Below the pieces are notes generated by a model. It was not told the DNA's origin, ran no database searches, and saw only the letters and a program-made list of their open reading frames with translations. DNA of 64,000 bases, from the NCBI RefSeq assembly GCF_020509005.1, contig NC_063018.1:1922001-1986000 (forward strand). Direction: 5' to 3'. The position numbers were made by a program, and so were the translations under genes. This document shows positions 33,771 to 44,750 of the stretch, one piece after another; positions within the stretch are counted from its first letter, which is position 1; each line of letters opens with the position of its first letter. Source of the stretch: Fulvia fulva (taxonomy: Eukaryota; Ascomycota; Dothideomycetes; Mycosphaerellales; Mycosphaerellaceae).

Positions 33771-34556
33771 ATGCCACTATCCTGGGCTGATCAAGTCGAG
33801 CTTGAGCTTGAACTCGAGACACAGCCCGCTCGTGTGGACACACCGGTCGAAAATGATACTGTGTTGCCGCCTGCACCCCCATTGCAAGTGTCAACGGGAA
33901 CACAAACTGAAGATGATGCTGTCCCACAGCCTCCACCACCACCATCGCAAGTGGACACCGACACACCGGTTGAAGATGATGCTGTCCCACGGCTTCTATC
34001 ACCATCGCCGCAGGTGGACATGGATACACCGGTTGAAGATGATGCTGACCCACGGCCTCCATCATCATCGCAGCAAGTGGACAAGGACATATTAGTTGAA
34101 GATCATGCTGTCCCACGACCTCCATCACCACCGCCGCAAGTGGACGCGGACCGACCGTTCGAAGATGATGCTGTCTCACGGCCTTCATCATCGCCGCAAG
34201 TGGACAAGGATATATCGGTTGAAGATGATGCTGTCCTGCGGGCTTCACCACCACCATCGCACGTGGCAGAGGACACACCGGTTGAAGACGATGCTGCACC
34301 ACCACCGCCGCAAGTGAATTCGGACTCAGCAGTTGAAGATGATGCTGTCCTGCAGCCTGCACCGCCACCGTCGCAAGTGGTAACCCCCCAGGCAACAAAC
34401 CAACCTTTCCGATGGCCATATGTGAAGCTGCACTTCGGTAGCTTCCAGAGTATGAGGGAGCTACATTTCAATACTGACGATCAGTCAGTCGTTCAGTCTC
34501 ATCTCGTGACTTGCAAATACAAATTGAAGAGGCGTAACGGGTCAGTCGAAAGATGA
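33771..34556 (+). CDS. acidic/proline repeat protein, unknown function
   Basis: A 261-residue frame starting at the ATG at 33771, only 28 bases after the SDR stop. Residues 22-202 are nine imperfect copies of a 17-21-residue unit of the form VD-x-DTPVEDDAVPRPPSPPPQ. The 57-residue C-terminal part is non-repetitive and basic at its end (CKYKLKRRNGSVER). Because most units are 60 or 63 bases, the other frames are also open, including a 360-codon minus-strand frame. This frame is preferred because it has a strong composition bias, an ATG and a distinct non-repeat tail, but expression is unproven. It could instead be an extension of the SDR transcript. Confidence 0.5.
   Translation: MPLSWADQVELELELETQPARVDTPVENDTVLPPAPPLQVSTGTQTEDDAVPQPPPPPSQVDTDTPVEDDAVPRLLSPSPQVDMDTPVEDDADPRPPSSSQQVDKDILVEDHAVPRPPSPPPQVDADRPFEDDAVSRPSSSPQVDKDISVEDDAVLRASPPPSHVAEDTPVEDDAAPPPPQVNSDSAVEDDAVLQPAPPPSQVVTPQATNQPFRWPYVKLHFGSFQSMRELHFNTDDQSVVQSHLVTCKYKLKRRNGSVER
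33834..34376. repeat. minisatellite of about 63-bp units, nine copies
   Basis: Nine diverged in-frame units of 51-63 bases, each with a GTTGAAGATGATGCTGTCC-like core. Copy number is likely to vary between strains. Confidence 0.85.
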
Positions 34557-35734
34557 AAAGCATACATTTGATCAGCATGAGGCACGAGGCCTTCAGGCTT
34601 AGCATGGAATGTTTTGTTGCATCACGTGAGAAGGGTAGAAGTAGATGATGAACTTACCATTACAATGAAGACGTACGTTATTGTCACCACGGACTCAGTC
34701 TCGTGACTTCACGCCTCACTCAGAGAGCGCTCATCCAAGCTGTCGCTGGTAAAGCTTGACAAGCTGTAGAGCGCGCGGTGGTCAGATCGTGAGAGTCATA
34801 AGGCTTGGGCCAGCTCGGACAATAGACTCAAATCCTGCATAATGGTCGCCGGAATCTTGCACCCCCTACCTGTACACAGTCAGCGCCATGTCACAAGTGT
34901 ATCGGTGAATATGGCATTGCAGGGAATTGTGGTGCTCAGCTAATCGAACGAAAATCCTCATGAAATATCGGAATTTGATAGTATATTTTGGTCATCATGG
35001 TATGGTGTAGCATCGGGTAGGGTTGTCTTACCTTCTGATCATCGCTCGCCGACAGCGAGATGTGTGATTCGTGTTCAGCGAGCGATGTGCCGGGCCATAG
35101 ACTGATGTCGACAGGGTGTCCAGCGAGTGAACCACAGTCGTCGAAGCTTTTGCAGGTGCCCAGAGTCAACTTTCCAAGTCGACGGCGACAGAAGAGCCAT
35201 CAGGCATCGCAGGTATTCGAACCAATCGGAGGGGATGATGTCGTATACCTACATCACTTGTACAAGTCAGCACACGTCCACACCATGAAGTGCTCGAGCG
35301 GATGTGGTTGAATTTGGGGATTTCAGTCGGTGCTTTGGCGGCACGGTCAATCACCACAGAAGCTTTCGAGAAGCTCGTTGGTAAGATAGGGGCGACAACA
35401 GATCATCATGTAAAAGGGGAGGGAAGGGTGATGGTGGTGGAGAGCGACATACCTTTTGCGCGTGTTGGTGGTGAAGAGAAGAGAAAAGCTGCAGAGCTTG
35501 GAGGTTTTGATAATGTTGGCACGGCGCACTCCCGCTAGCCGCGATCTGCCGCTGTCCAATCGGAGAAAGTTGGCCTGCGACAACTTCCGCGTCTTTACGC
35601 GACTCGATTCACGAGGATGTGAGAGTACTTAAGTGCACATCCACCATCCATCTGACTCTTCTACAACTTTGTTCGATCTTTGCGATACTCCCAGATCTCC
35701 GCGATCAGTTCACCCGAATCTCACCCCCGCCACG
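34557..35734. other. intergenic, no supported gene
   Basis: About 1.2 kb. Frames of 60-85 codons exist on both strands (for example 35290-35538 plus) with no family signature. The final part is the NC2-beta leader. Confidence 0.4.
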
Positions 35735-36493
35735 ATGTCAGACAAGGAGTTTGGAGGTATGTTCCTCATCATCGCACATGCCTACACTTCAGACATGCGC
35801 CTGCAGCTGTTACGCATCTCGCAAATACGTGGGCGCTTTCAGATTGACTGATATAACTGTAGGTAACGATGACCTCTCTCTTCCAAAAGGTACGTTACAC
35901 AGCATACAATACCCTCCGATATGACGAAGGAATCGGGGCATCTCGGTCAGCCCAAATACGGCAAGAGAGGCCAAACGATTACGACGACTGTCTCGGAGGC
36001 CGTCAAAGCAGAAGATGCACGTGAAGCTAAATCTCTCCCAACAGCCACCGTCCAAAAGATCATCAACGAAGTTCTCGCGACGAATCCTGCCTTCGAAGGC
36101 GCCAACCTCGCTTTCGCCAAGGACACCCGAGATATCCTGATCGAATGCTGCGTCGAGTTCATCACCATGTTGACATCGGAGGCGAATGAAATTGCCGAGA
36201 AGGATGCGAAGAAGACGATTGCATGCGAACACATTACGAAGGCTATTGCAGATCTGGGATATCCTGACTTTGTGCCGGAGTTGGAGAAGGTCGCTGCTGA
36301 GTTCAAGACGCAGCAGGCTGTAAGTTGGGTGTCATAGGAATTCGGGGTGGATGGGCTAACGATGGCGCAGCATCGAGAACGGAAGCAGACTAAGATCGAG
36401 CAGAGCGGCATGTCGCATGAGGAGTTGCTCAAGGCCCAAGAAGAGCTGTTCAAGAGTGCGGGAGACAAGTACAATGCTGGCCCGGCAGAGTAG
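35735..36493 (+). CDS. NCB2: negative cofactor 2 beta (NC2-beta/Dr1), histone-fold TBP regulator
   Basis: Binds TBP on DNA together with NC2-alpha through a histone-fold dimer and represses or tunes Pol II preinitiation. Four exons, 35735-35756, 35863-35889, 36045-36319 and 36371-36493, with introns of 106, 155 and 51 nt, give 148 residues; yeast Ncb2 is 146. The first two exons are tiny (22 and 27 bases) and encode MSDKEFGGNDDLSLPK, the family's N terminus. The histone fold is LPKATVQKIINEVL through ECCVEFITMLTSEANEIAEK and TIACEHITKAIADLG. The C-terminal helix is rich in Lys/Glu (SHEELLKAQEELFKSA). Phases agree at every junction. Intact. Confidence 0.95.
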
Positions 36494-37084
36494 AGATTGG
36501 AGAGGGATTCAGCTCCAGCAGAGCAAATCTCGTGCAAGAGCAGAGATATTGATGGGTTAGCGCGGCGTTGGTTGGATGTATATGATACCCACACATCTTG
36601 GAAGATGCTCTTTCGGTATGCTTTCTCCATTAGGTATGATTATACTTTGATGAAGCAGATTCTACGCATTCGGGTACTCTCCGCGTACTCTCTTGCTGTG
36701 TATGCAGGTGCAGCGACAAGTTTTCTGCCCTAAATCCTTTGCCACGACTAGCAGCACGGTCGAGGCGGCCCTCGATAGACCGGAATAAGACTGCAGGCAG
36801 CTTCGCGTACATGGAGTGCTGTGCGACATGACAACTGCAATCAGCTGAAGGTCCGCTTCTCCCTCTCGAGGCGCTGTGGGAAGGGCGAGCTGCGCGAAGT
36901 CCTTGCTTGCACCGCCGTCAGGCATCCATACATACGCTGGGCAAGCACCAATAGCACAATCCTGGTTCGTGCGCCACCTACCTCTGCATGTTGGAATCGA
37001 CGCAGGAGCAAAAGGGTTATAGCACGCCTCCAGAGATTTTCGCGTGCTTCCTAGTTCCTCATACACGTCTGCGCACTGCCGCCT
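36494..37084. other. intergenic, no supported gene
   Basis: About 590 bases downstream of NC2-beta. No supported gene. Confidence 0.4.
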
Positions 37085-37380
37085 ATGGACCCACATACAG
37101 GATCTGCAATTATGCGACCACCTCTTGTGGACGCTAGCAGTCAGGTCCGACTTTTGAGCATCAGTCGTGACAGAAACCTCCTGGCCTACTCAGACGATTT
37201 GCACTGCACGCTTGCAAGCTACGCGCTCATTGACGTGAGTGGACGATACACGGCAGTCTCGTATACCTGGGGCCCCAAAACACCCACCAAGACCATCTTC
37301 GTCTGAAAGTTGAACCTCCCGATGACGGAGAGCTGACATATTACCCTCCTCCTCAGGCGTTCACCTCTGTGAAGGCCCGG
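37085..37380 (+). pseudogene. HET-domain (heterokaryon incompatibility) relic
   Basis: From ATG 37085 the frame reads a HET-type N terminus with QVRLLSISRD, then YTAVSYTWGPKTPTKTIFV, matching the hallmark (Y/F)xALSYxWG block, and stops at TGA 37304-37306. The same frame continues with KLNLPMTES, TGA, HITLLLRRSPL, TGA, matching the next HET block (V-T-E-S-L-H...L..LRR) apart from the stops. No later HET blocks were found. A decayed fragment of a non-self-recognition or innate-immunity gene, not an active one. Confidence 0.6.
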
Positions 37381-39801
37381 ACTACTTAATCAGGCCCTGC
37401 TTATATTGCAGAAGGACCGTCCAAACCGCTGTAGGAGTACGCGGGCTTAGAGTCTTCCAGCGAAGCACCAACACAGGGCGACAGCGAGGCGTCTGTGGCC
37501 GAGATAGCATCCATGGATTGGATTGGATTGTGAAGCTGCCGACTACACCAGCCGCTCCGGCACACAGAGGTAGCGTTCCAAGCCATACAACTAAGAAAGC
37601 CAACTTCAGGCTGTTCATTATCACATCACATAATGCTGGATCCCCAAGTCTCAGTCCAACACTCCACGACATCGTTTTCCCCATCAGTGCCAAATTCGGG
37701 AATTACATGAAGATGGTTGAACGCGAAGGGACATCAGCATGGGCAAAATCAGCTCATGCAGACCGGGTATAGCCATTTATGGTGCTCTGCGAACATGAGA
37801 TCAGTGGACAAGAAGTCATTCAAATGCATACAGATCGATCAGTGGCGACAGACTTTCCAGAGCACTATCTCAACCTCCAACTGATGCCTACCGGCAATCC
37901 CCCAATGCCTCCTAAATCGTCTCTTTCCCATGGACGACCGGTGTACTTACTGGCCAACACCCTCTTTACTGGCCAGCCAGCAAATTGTATGGTGCAACCT
38001 CCGGCTCATGTTGTATACATTTTTCCTCATCTTTCCTGACCATTTACCCAGAACCTGTGCCGAATATGGTTGAGATGTACTGTTTCATCGGCTACCCGAG
38101 GCTTCAACATCGCGTGAAAGCAGTCTTCGAATGGCTCATCACCTGCATGTTGATCAGTAGTCCCGAGAGATCGAGGTGTTGAAACAAGACAAGGTCCATA
38201 GGGCACAGCCTCCCCATCGACAAAAAGTTACTCATGGATGTCGACAGCGGTAGACTTGCGATTGTGGTGGGCCATTGGATGCTGAGCTGTCGGTCATCAA
38301 AGGCTTCAACGCCCTGCAACGTCGATCGTACTACCCTTGGCCGCCTTCTCAGGCCGCAGCAGTCGCACAAGGTCGATATGATCCCAGAACGGACATCTGT
38401 TGTGAGCGATTGTTGGTGCCTCGGAGATGGTTTGCTGTACAGAGTCTTCAAGAGTAACAATGCTATCTCTGTCGGATCGCACGATGAAGAACCTTCGACC
38501 AAGAGGGCTTGAGATTGGCCTCTGGGGAAGTGTCAGTCGAAAGGTCCATTTGATAAGAAAGTCGTAAGTCACCTGAAGAATAGCGTCCACCAAAAAGCTG
38601 GAGTGAGTGCAATGGTCGAGAAAGCGACATACGTCCTTGGAGGCTCTGCTTCGAACGTGGTGATATAGCTGTGGCCGAGCGGCATGTCTCACCTCCTGTC
38701 TGGCCAGTAGCTGTGTTCTTCCTGGGTGGAACATGCTGATCACGAATGGATCGTCGAGTGTAGAGCGATGGATGATTGCGATGATGAGAGATGTGCTAAA
38801 AGATGGAGCTGCAATGTATTTGGTGCTATGTTAGTTCTCGGATGATCAACGTATATCGATCTTATATCTTCTGCTAGGGACTCGGGCAGCGCGCTTTCTC
38901 TTGTTGACAATGAGTCCTGCTCGTCGTTCTGCCATCACGGTTATCCTTTCGAGAGCGAGATCAATGCATCGTGTGCTCAAGGCTAGCCTCACTAGTGATG
39001 TTTCAGCTAATTCAATCGCCAAAGCTGGCCCAGCCTGCTTGGCGATATGTTGCGAACATTCTTAGGTTCGACCGAGCAGTGCGTGAAGTAATAACAGACC
39101 TGCTGTCGACAGGGAGACAGGTCGTGGTTCTTGACGCATCTACACTCGGTGTCGTGACTCCAGGTGTGTCGTTGACTCGTGGCTGCGGGAAGAATCCACC
39201 TTGGTCAACGAGTATCTCGTACGAAGTGCCGCGCTCGAGCTTCCTGCTTGAACGAAACAATGACTTGAGACCGTGGTTTGAGACCTTGCCACGAAGCTTG
39301 CGGTAGATGGACTGCATGTCAGACATTCCCGCTGTAGTGTTCGGGTACTTGCGTCGATGCTTCTGGTGGGTCTCAGGCTGTGTAGAGAGAGAGGTCTTGT
39401 AGCGAAAAATGAAGAAGCAATGATGAGCCCATGACTTGTCGTGGGCGTAGTCTTCTCTGGCCAGCGTGATGTGTTGTAGCCTCATTCAAAGGACGCTCGT
39501 TAACGGCCATGTCGTCGGCGTCGATTATGCCGTGGCTCGTAGCAGCCTGGGGTGCCTCTTCAAAACCTGAAGTCGCTCTTTGTGTTTGTCTGTCACTTCA
39601 CCATGGCGGAGCATGAGGTGAGGCCCGTCCACCACGATCATACGTCGACAAAACGCATTAGTCTGGAGGTCGTTCAACTCCGCCATGGAAGCGGCTGCGA
39701 AATTAGTAGCTGGCATCTAGCACCAATATACTACGCTTTCAATCGGGTAAAGCACGTCTGCCGGGCTGATGAAAGAACCTTGTTTGTTCATAGACTGCAC
39801 A
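37381..39801. other. gene-poor stretch, remnants only
   Basis: About 2.4 kb with short, mostly overlapping frames on both strands. One low-confidence minus-strand frame is listed separately (39012-39326). The rest shows no family signature; part may be further decayed HET-gene sequence. Confidence 0.4.
39012..39326 (-). CDS. hypothetical small protein, doubtful
   Basis: A 104-residue frame from ATG 39326 (MSDMQSIYRKLRGKVSNHG) with a basic N terminus and a Ser/Thr/Val-rich second half. No domain, signal peptide or homologous copy in the window. Listed only because its composition is more protein-like than its neighbours; the plus-strand frame over the same bases is equally open. Confidence 0.2.
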   Translation of the reverse strand: MSDMQSIYRKLRGKVSNHGLKSLFRSSRKLERGTSYEILVDQGGFFPQPRVNDTPGVTTPSVDASRTTTCLPVDSRSVITSRTARSNLRMFATYRQAGWASFGD

Positions 39802-41044
39802 CTACATCTGATCATAATCCTGACAAGCCCACCATTGCTGCTGCTTCGGAGATGGTGCTCGACTGCCGACCCGCGAAACAGCTGAGACAGACGACACAGG
39901 CGACACCGGCGACACACCACCATCGATCGAAGCATCTCGAGATTGTAAAGGTGTAGCATTCGGCTCAGGTATAGTCAGGACTGGCGGCCCGCCAGGGATG
40001 TGCCGCGACATTGGCCGCCCATCTGAGATTGGGGTGCGCAATTCAGAGCGCGTGATAGCGCTGATCGGGGTCTGGAAGACATCTTCATCTCCAAAAGTGT
40101 CGATGGGTGGCGGTGGAGGAGGCGGGGGATGATATGCCTGATACTGCTGGCTGTGGAATTGCTTGCTTACTTCGCCGTGATCGGGATGTAGTGGCTCGCG
40201 GGATGCTGACATGGCGCCTGGGTGTGGAGTTTCAATCATGGAGAGATCAGATTGTCCTCGCGTTTCATACTTGGGAGACATGCGCTTGTGACTCTGTCTC
40301 TTGCGACGCCGGAGGAAGAGCAGAGCGATCAGGGCGAGAAGAAGTGGGACTCCAACTCCGACTCCGACTCCAAGGCCTATTTTCGCGGACTGAGTCAATC
40401 CGCCAGAGCTGTCGTGTCCCTGCTGTGCTGAGGTATCTTGTTGAGAAGAGGAAGTGCTCGATGAATCTGTCGCTGTCGGTTTAGCCAGACCAGCAGTGCT
40501 AGTAACTTCGCCAGCCTTCGTGTTAAAGGGGGCGCTGGTGCTTGCTAATGTTGGCGTGACCACGGCCTGTGTCCCGCTGGGCACGTCGAGCGTGGTAGTA
40601 ACGACGTTGCCTTCGGCATCAATTGTGGTCTCCACATCTGGGGCGCGTGTGGTAGCGGATGAAAGATTGTCTGTAGTGGTATCGCCGGTTGCAGTACCTG
40701 GGTAGTATAGTCAGCACGCTGCAAACAATGCTCCGCGATGCTCCTTGCTTCATACCTGCTGTCGTAGCCGCAGCGAAGATCGATGACCTTATGCTTGCCA
40801 TAAATGATTCTTCAGGACTGTCTTGACGTTCCACAAGATCCCTTGCTGGCAGCATCTCTTCCTCAACAGCACGCCTCAGCTCCCTCCTCTCCTCCCCATC
40901 ATCATGTCCACATCCGGCTACACATGTGCCCAATCTCTTCCTATCCGCTTCACTCATTCGATCCCCAGTCCTCTTTCCCTCGTATATATGTCCTGCTCTT
41001 TCCTCCTCTATAGCCGCTCGAATCGCATCCCAAGCATTCGACAT
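39802..41044 (-). CDS. single-pass membrane protein with Ser/Thr-rich ectodomain-like region
   Basis: Exons 41044-40756 and 40697-39802 (intron 40698-40755, 58 nt, GTATGA...CCCAG) give 394 residues. The first 80 residues are charged and helical with two Cys (CVAGC) and no signal peptide. Residues 95-180 are Ser/Thr-rich, as in O-mannosylated wall-sensor stalks. A glycine-rich transmembrane helix (GLGVGVGVGVPLLLALIALL) near residue 205 is followed by RRRKR. The cytosolic tail of about 170 residues is Pro/Ser-rich, with a run of eight prolines and Ser-Pro sites. The TM plus basic stop-transfer plus disordered tail resembles Mid2/Wsc-like or other fungal surface proteins, but the odd N terminus suggests that the true first exon might differ. 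Confidence 0.65.
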
Positions 41045-41762
41045 CGTTCGCGGACATGCAGCATACGAAAGAACAACAACAACGGAAAGACCATGATCAC
41101 AGCCGTACGTGAGCAGCGCTTACCTTACCTCGCACAACAAGGCTTGGGGCTGAGTTCAGGTGTGATAGTGCATCCTTGCCCACGTCGTGCACCGGAGGAC
41201 CAAGCTGTCAGCCGCAGACGGACAATGCAAGCTCGGATCTGAATATAGGTCTGTATTGCAGATCCAGAAAAGCACTATGGCATATGTCTTACACGCTATA
41301 CAGCTACCCATAGCGTTGTCATTGGTTGGTAGTGTTTGGTGTTGGAGGAGCGCGTATGTAGGAGTGCAGTGCAGGATGATGCGCGGTTGGCAAGCGCGAG
41401 GTGACGATGTGGGAGCTTGCCCGTGACTGTGCACTGACCAACGTGCATGGGCTAGCTGCTATTCTTGGGTGTCTTGCCTTTGTGGTAGTTCTTACTGCTC
41501 ACGACTTGCATCAGCATGTGTGTCAGGTTTGAGGATCCGATGCATTGACCTTCGCAAGCGCAATGTAGTTCAGCCGGACGGCACAGCTTAGAGAAAAAAC
41601 GAAACGTTCACCAGCAATCATGGCCACTTCATCTACGCGATCATTTTGATGTGTGTCAGTAGGTCCGTAGCATGCCTGAGGATGCAGCCCCCTTCTATAC
41701 TTTAAGGATACGATCTCCATTCATCGCAGCGTCTCATCGTCTCGTCATCGCATCGTCTAACC
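41045..41762. other. intergenic, no supported gene
   Basis: About 720 bases between the single-pass membrane protein and the 3' end of the UFD1-like gene. No supported gene. Confidence 0.4.
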
Positions 41763-44159
41763 TCATCTCCTCTCTTCACTCCTAGCAGGCGCCCAGTTCC
41801 TCAACCACACCCTCGCCGCATCAAGATCACCACCCTCGGCCTCCAGCGCCCCAACACACCACTTCACCGCAAACCCACCCTTCCCACTCTGACCTCCATC
41901 CTCCGCCGCCAGCATACCCGCCAGATTTCTCCGCTTCTGACTACTCTCATCCACACAAAAGTGTAGCGGTGTATCCTTCGCAGTCTCTAGATACGGCTTA
42001 ATCATAGGCAACGCATCCTTCGTCGTGATATTCGTGCTCATGTCTAGATTCTTGCGTCCGGTCTTGCAGAACTCATTCTTACACCACGCCTTTCCGCATC
42101 CCGTGAGGAGTTGCTGTAGATAACGTCTCTCGATCCGGCGACGCAGGGCTTTGTTCTCGGGATCGTACATACTCACATACAGCGGCCCGAAGCACTGGCT
42201 GCAGAGTCCTACGTCGTTACCGGGACCTTGACCCATCCTCGTGCCAGCTCGCGTATCACCGTTCTTCGCGCACACGTCCAGAGTGCGGCCGCAGTTGATG
42301 TTGCGGCACGGGATCGGTACTGCGCGGGAGAAGCGGTCCATCTCGTGATTCTTGATGTGTGTCTCCATATCACGTAGCCGCACGATCTTGTTGCAGAGAT
42401 GGCATTCCGTAGTTCGTGCTCCATCGGCGAGCTCGTGTGGTGTCATGCCTGAGAGCAGCGCTTCAGCATTTGGGACGTCGGGGTCGCCTTCTTGTGGGAC
42501 TTCGAGGTGGCAGAAGCGGCAGAGGATGATTTTGCCGGGACATGTCGTGGTGCGGTGACGTGCGAGAGAAGGAAGATTGGGGAATGTTTCGGCCGTGCTG
42601 CAATCGCTGCAGCGGAGGACTTCTGGCGGGTGGAAGATGCTGTCGTGATTCTGGTGGCCGGGTTCTGTGTTGCCGTGCGATTCGTCGTGTGGGCAGTGCC
42701 AATGCGATGCCAACTCTGGAGATCGCTTCTGAAAGACCTGTCCGCAGCCCTTGGGACATAGGAGATTGTTTCTCAGGCAGAAGTTCTCGTGTAGCATCAG
42801 AGTTCGTTGAGGTACCCATTGCCCACAATTCTTGCACTTGACATCTCCTTCGTTGGGTGGAACGGTATCGACAGTGGCTGGCAGGTCTCCGTTCGTCTTC
42901 TCGTCCGGCCCTGGATGTCTTGCTCGTAGAGTGAAGCGCCTGGGCTCGCCACTAGACTCTGGCTGGACGCCATCCCCGTTGGTCTCGGCAGCTCGTGGTG
43001 CAACAGCGTGCACAGCAACGTACAGCGACTCAGCATGCTCCACGTCCACATTTGTAGGCTCGAGACGTATACGTTTGCGCGGCCGTATATCCAAGTCCCC
43101 AAACACGAACTCGTCCAATCGCGGCTGCGACCTCAGCGTGGTTGAGTACGGATTCACCAGAAGTGCCAGATCCTCGTCATCATCGTCCTCTGCTTCAAGC
43201 TCGAGCTCAAGTGGCTGTGTCCTGTTCCAAGATGCAAGCTGATAGTTCACATAGTCTCCAGGTACCACCCGTCCTTCCTGCGCCTTGAACAGATCTAGCG
43301 CTCCGCCTGTTGAACTTCCCTGCTCCGTACCTGGTGCCTTCAAGATCTTGTCATGTATCCGCTTTAGCGTCTCTCTTGCTTGCTCTTCGTTCAAAGCTTC
43401 GATGTCGACTTCCAGGTCTGTGTCCACCACGCAGATACCATCCACCTCAGGCTTGAAGCCATCAACCAGGAATCTGAACTCCTCTTTCTTGCCTCCAACT
43501 CCGCGACCTCCTGGCACGACCAATACTTCGCCATTTGTCAAAGTGGTGTAATTCGATCGCAGATGCTGTTCGAGCAGCGCTTTCCAGTCTTCCGGATCGT
43601 AGCCAGCTTCGAGCGGCCGTAACTTGACGAATGTGCCTTTTGGCAACTGCTTCGCATGTACTGTGATGGTCGGTACGCTCTTTGCTGGCTTCTCGTCCTT
43701 CTTCTCGTCCTCGTCCTCCTCCTCATCATCATCGACGATAATGACGTCCTCATGCTGGGCCAGATCCTCGGCCTTCAACCCCAGAGACTCGAGCAGAAAT
43801 GGACTCACAGTCAACTCGTTCTCTCCAGCTGAGAACTCCCGTATGCCGGCATACACTACTCGTCCATTCTCTGGGTTAACCAGCCGGAAGGTCAGAGGAT
43901 ACGGTAACTGTTGCCGCTGATCTTGATACTGCGATTCCGCCTGGCGATATGCCGAGTACGTAGAAGAATTGTAAGGGTCATATTGCGGGAGGTCTCGTCG
44001 CGCACTTTCGGCCGCCGCATGAGAGGATGCGCCGAGGAGTTGTTCGAGTGCCGAGGGTGGTAGCAGTATCTTATCGCCAGGTAGGGTCTGTGTCGTCGAC
44101 GCTGCTGTCACTGTGAACTGTGCCGACCACTTCAGCGCTGGCGGCGGCGACTCGGTCAT
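41763..44159 (-). CDS. UFD1-like protein with C-terminal zinc fingers and AZUL domain
   Basis: Single-exon gene of 798 residues. Residues about 1-280 resemble the UFD1 double-psi barrel region that binds ubiquitin chains (GDKILLPPSALEQLLGAS near the start; PYPLTFRLVNPENGR; GTFVKLRPLEAGYDPEDWKA near residue 180), interrupted by an acidic loop (VDDDEEEDEDEKKDEK). From about residue 438 come several Cys/His zinc-binding blocks (CKNCGQWVPQRTLMLHENFC, CPKGCGQVF, CHLCNKIVRLRDMETHIKNH). Near residues 685-700 is GCGKAWCKNEFC, the signature of the AZUL zinc domain first described at the N terminus of UBE3A. The combination points to ubiquitin/proteasome or Cdc48-linked quality control; the exact role is inferred. 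Intact frame. Confidence 0.85.
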   Translation of the reverse strand: MTESPPPALKWSAQFTVTAASTTQTLPGDKILLPPSALEQLLGASSHAAAESARRDLPQYDPYNSSTYSAYRQAESQYQDQRQQLPYPLTFRLVNPENGRVVYAGIREFSAGENELTVSPFLLESLGLKAEDLAQHEDVIIVDDDEEEDEDEKKDEKPAKSVPTITVHAKQLPKGTFVKLRPLEAGYDPEDWKALLEQHLRSNYTTLTNGEVLVVPGGRGVGGKKEEFRFLVDGFKPEVDGICVVDTDLEVDIEALNEEQARETLKRIHDKILKAPGTEQGSSTGGALDLFKAQEGRVVPGDYVNYQLASWNRTQPLELELEAEDDDDEDLALLVNPYSTTLRSQPRLDEFVFGDLDIRPRKRIRLEPTNVDVEHAESLYVAVHAVAPRAAETNGDGVQPESSGEPRRFTLRARHPGPDEKTNGDLPATVDTVPPNEGDVKCKNCGQWVPQRTLMLHENFCLRNNLLCPKGCGQVFQKRSPELASHWHCPHDESHGNTEPGHQNHDSIFHPPEVLRCSDCSTAETFPNLPSLARHRTTTCPGKIILCRFCHLEVPQEGDPDVPNAEALLSGMTPHELADGARTTECHLCNKIVRLRDMETHIKNHEMDRFSRAVPIPCRNINCGRTLDVCAKNGDTRAGTRMGQGPGNDVGLCSQCFGPLYVSMYDPENKALRRRIERRYLQQLLTGCGKAWCKNEFCKTGRKNLDMSTNITTKDALPMIKPYLETAKDTPLHFCVDESSQKRRNLAGMLAAEDGGQSGKGGFAVKWCVGALEAEGGDLDAARVWLRNWAPARSEERR

Positions 44160-44750
44160 GATTGGCAGTGAGGTATGAGAACAAGCTGTTGTGTGTTAGT
44201 GAATGACCACAAGGTCACATACATGCGATGATACTGACCTGAAGAGAGGCAAACAGCTTCTCGAAGCAGCCATCGGACTTTACAAATACAGCCCAGACCT
44301 GCACATGACATAATAAACCAAACCATGTGAACGGCTCTGAAACAGCGAGACAAGAGAACGACGGAGCGCGGCCACATGCAGACTGCAACATGCCGTGCTG
44401 CGGTAAAGTGCGACTTCACTGGGTCTGTAGGTATTACTGCTATTCTCGCGACTGTGAACGCGACTGTACATGATGCCCTCAACAATGCGCCAGAAACCGT
44501 ATTCCTGCCATCTGCGAGCGCGATGCTTCAGCTTGCTGCCAGATCTCTTCCGCGAGCTCCGCGACTGTGCCTCTATACCATGCTGCTCCATTCCTCTGAC
44601 CAGTGTCTCTGATAGATTTGCGCAAATGATGCGTTGTCCTAGGTATCCATAACGCCTTTCTCCCATAGTATTAATGGTCCTTTTGCCCATCCCGATGCCC
44701 AACAATCCCTTCCTGTGCGGGTTCCTCGCGAGAAACAACTCCCCAACCAC
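44160..44750. other. intergenic, no supported gene
   Basis: About 590 bases between two minus-strand genes; presumably the UFD1-like promoter plus the 3' end of the cysteine-rich gene. Confidence 0.4.

Noticed and set aside
33337..34419. 360-codon minus-strand open frame across the repeat protein and the SDR exon
   Set aside because: It is open because the repeat unit length is divisible by three, and half of it is antisense to the conserved SDR coding sequence.
35921..36337. Alternative NC2-beta reading that keeps intron 2 as coding
   Set aside because: It would replace the conserved LPKATVQKI join by unrelated sequence, although it is open; the spliced form matches the family exactly.
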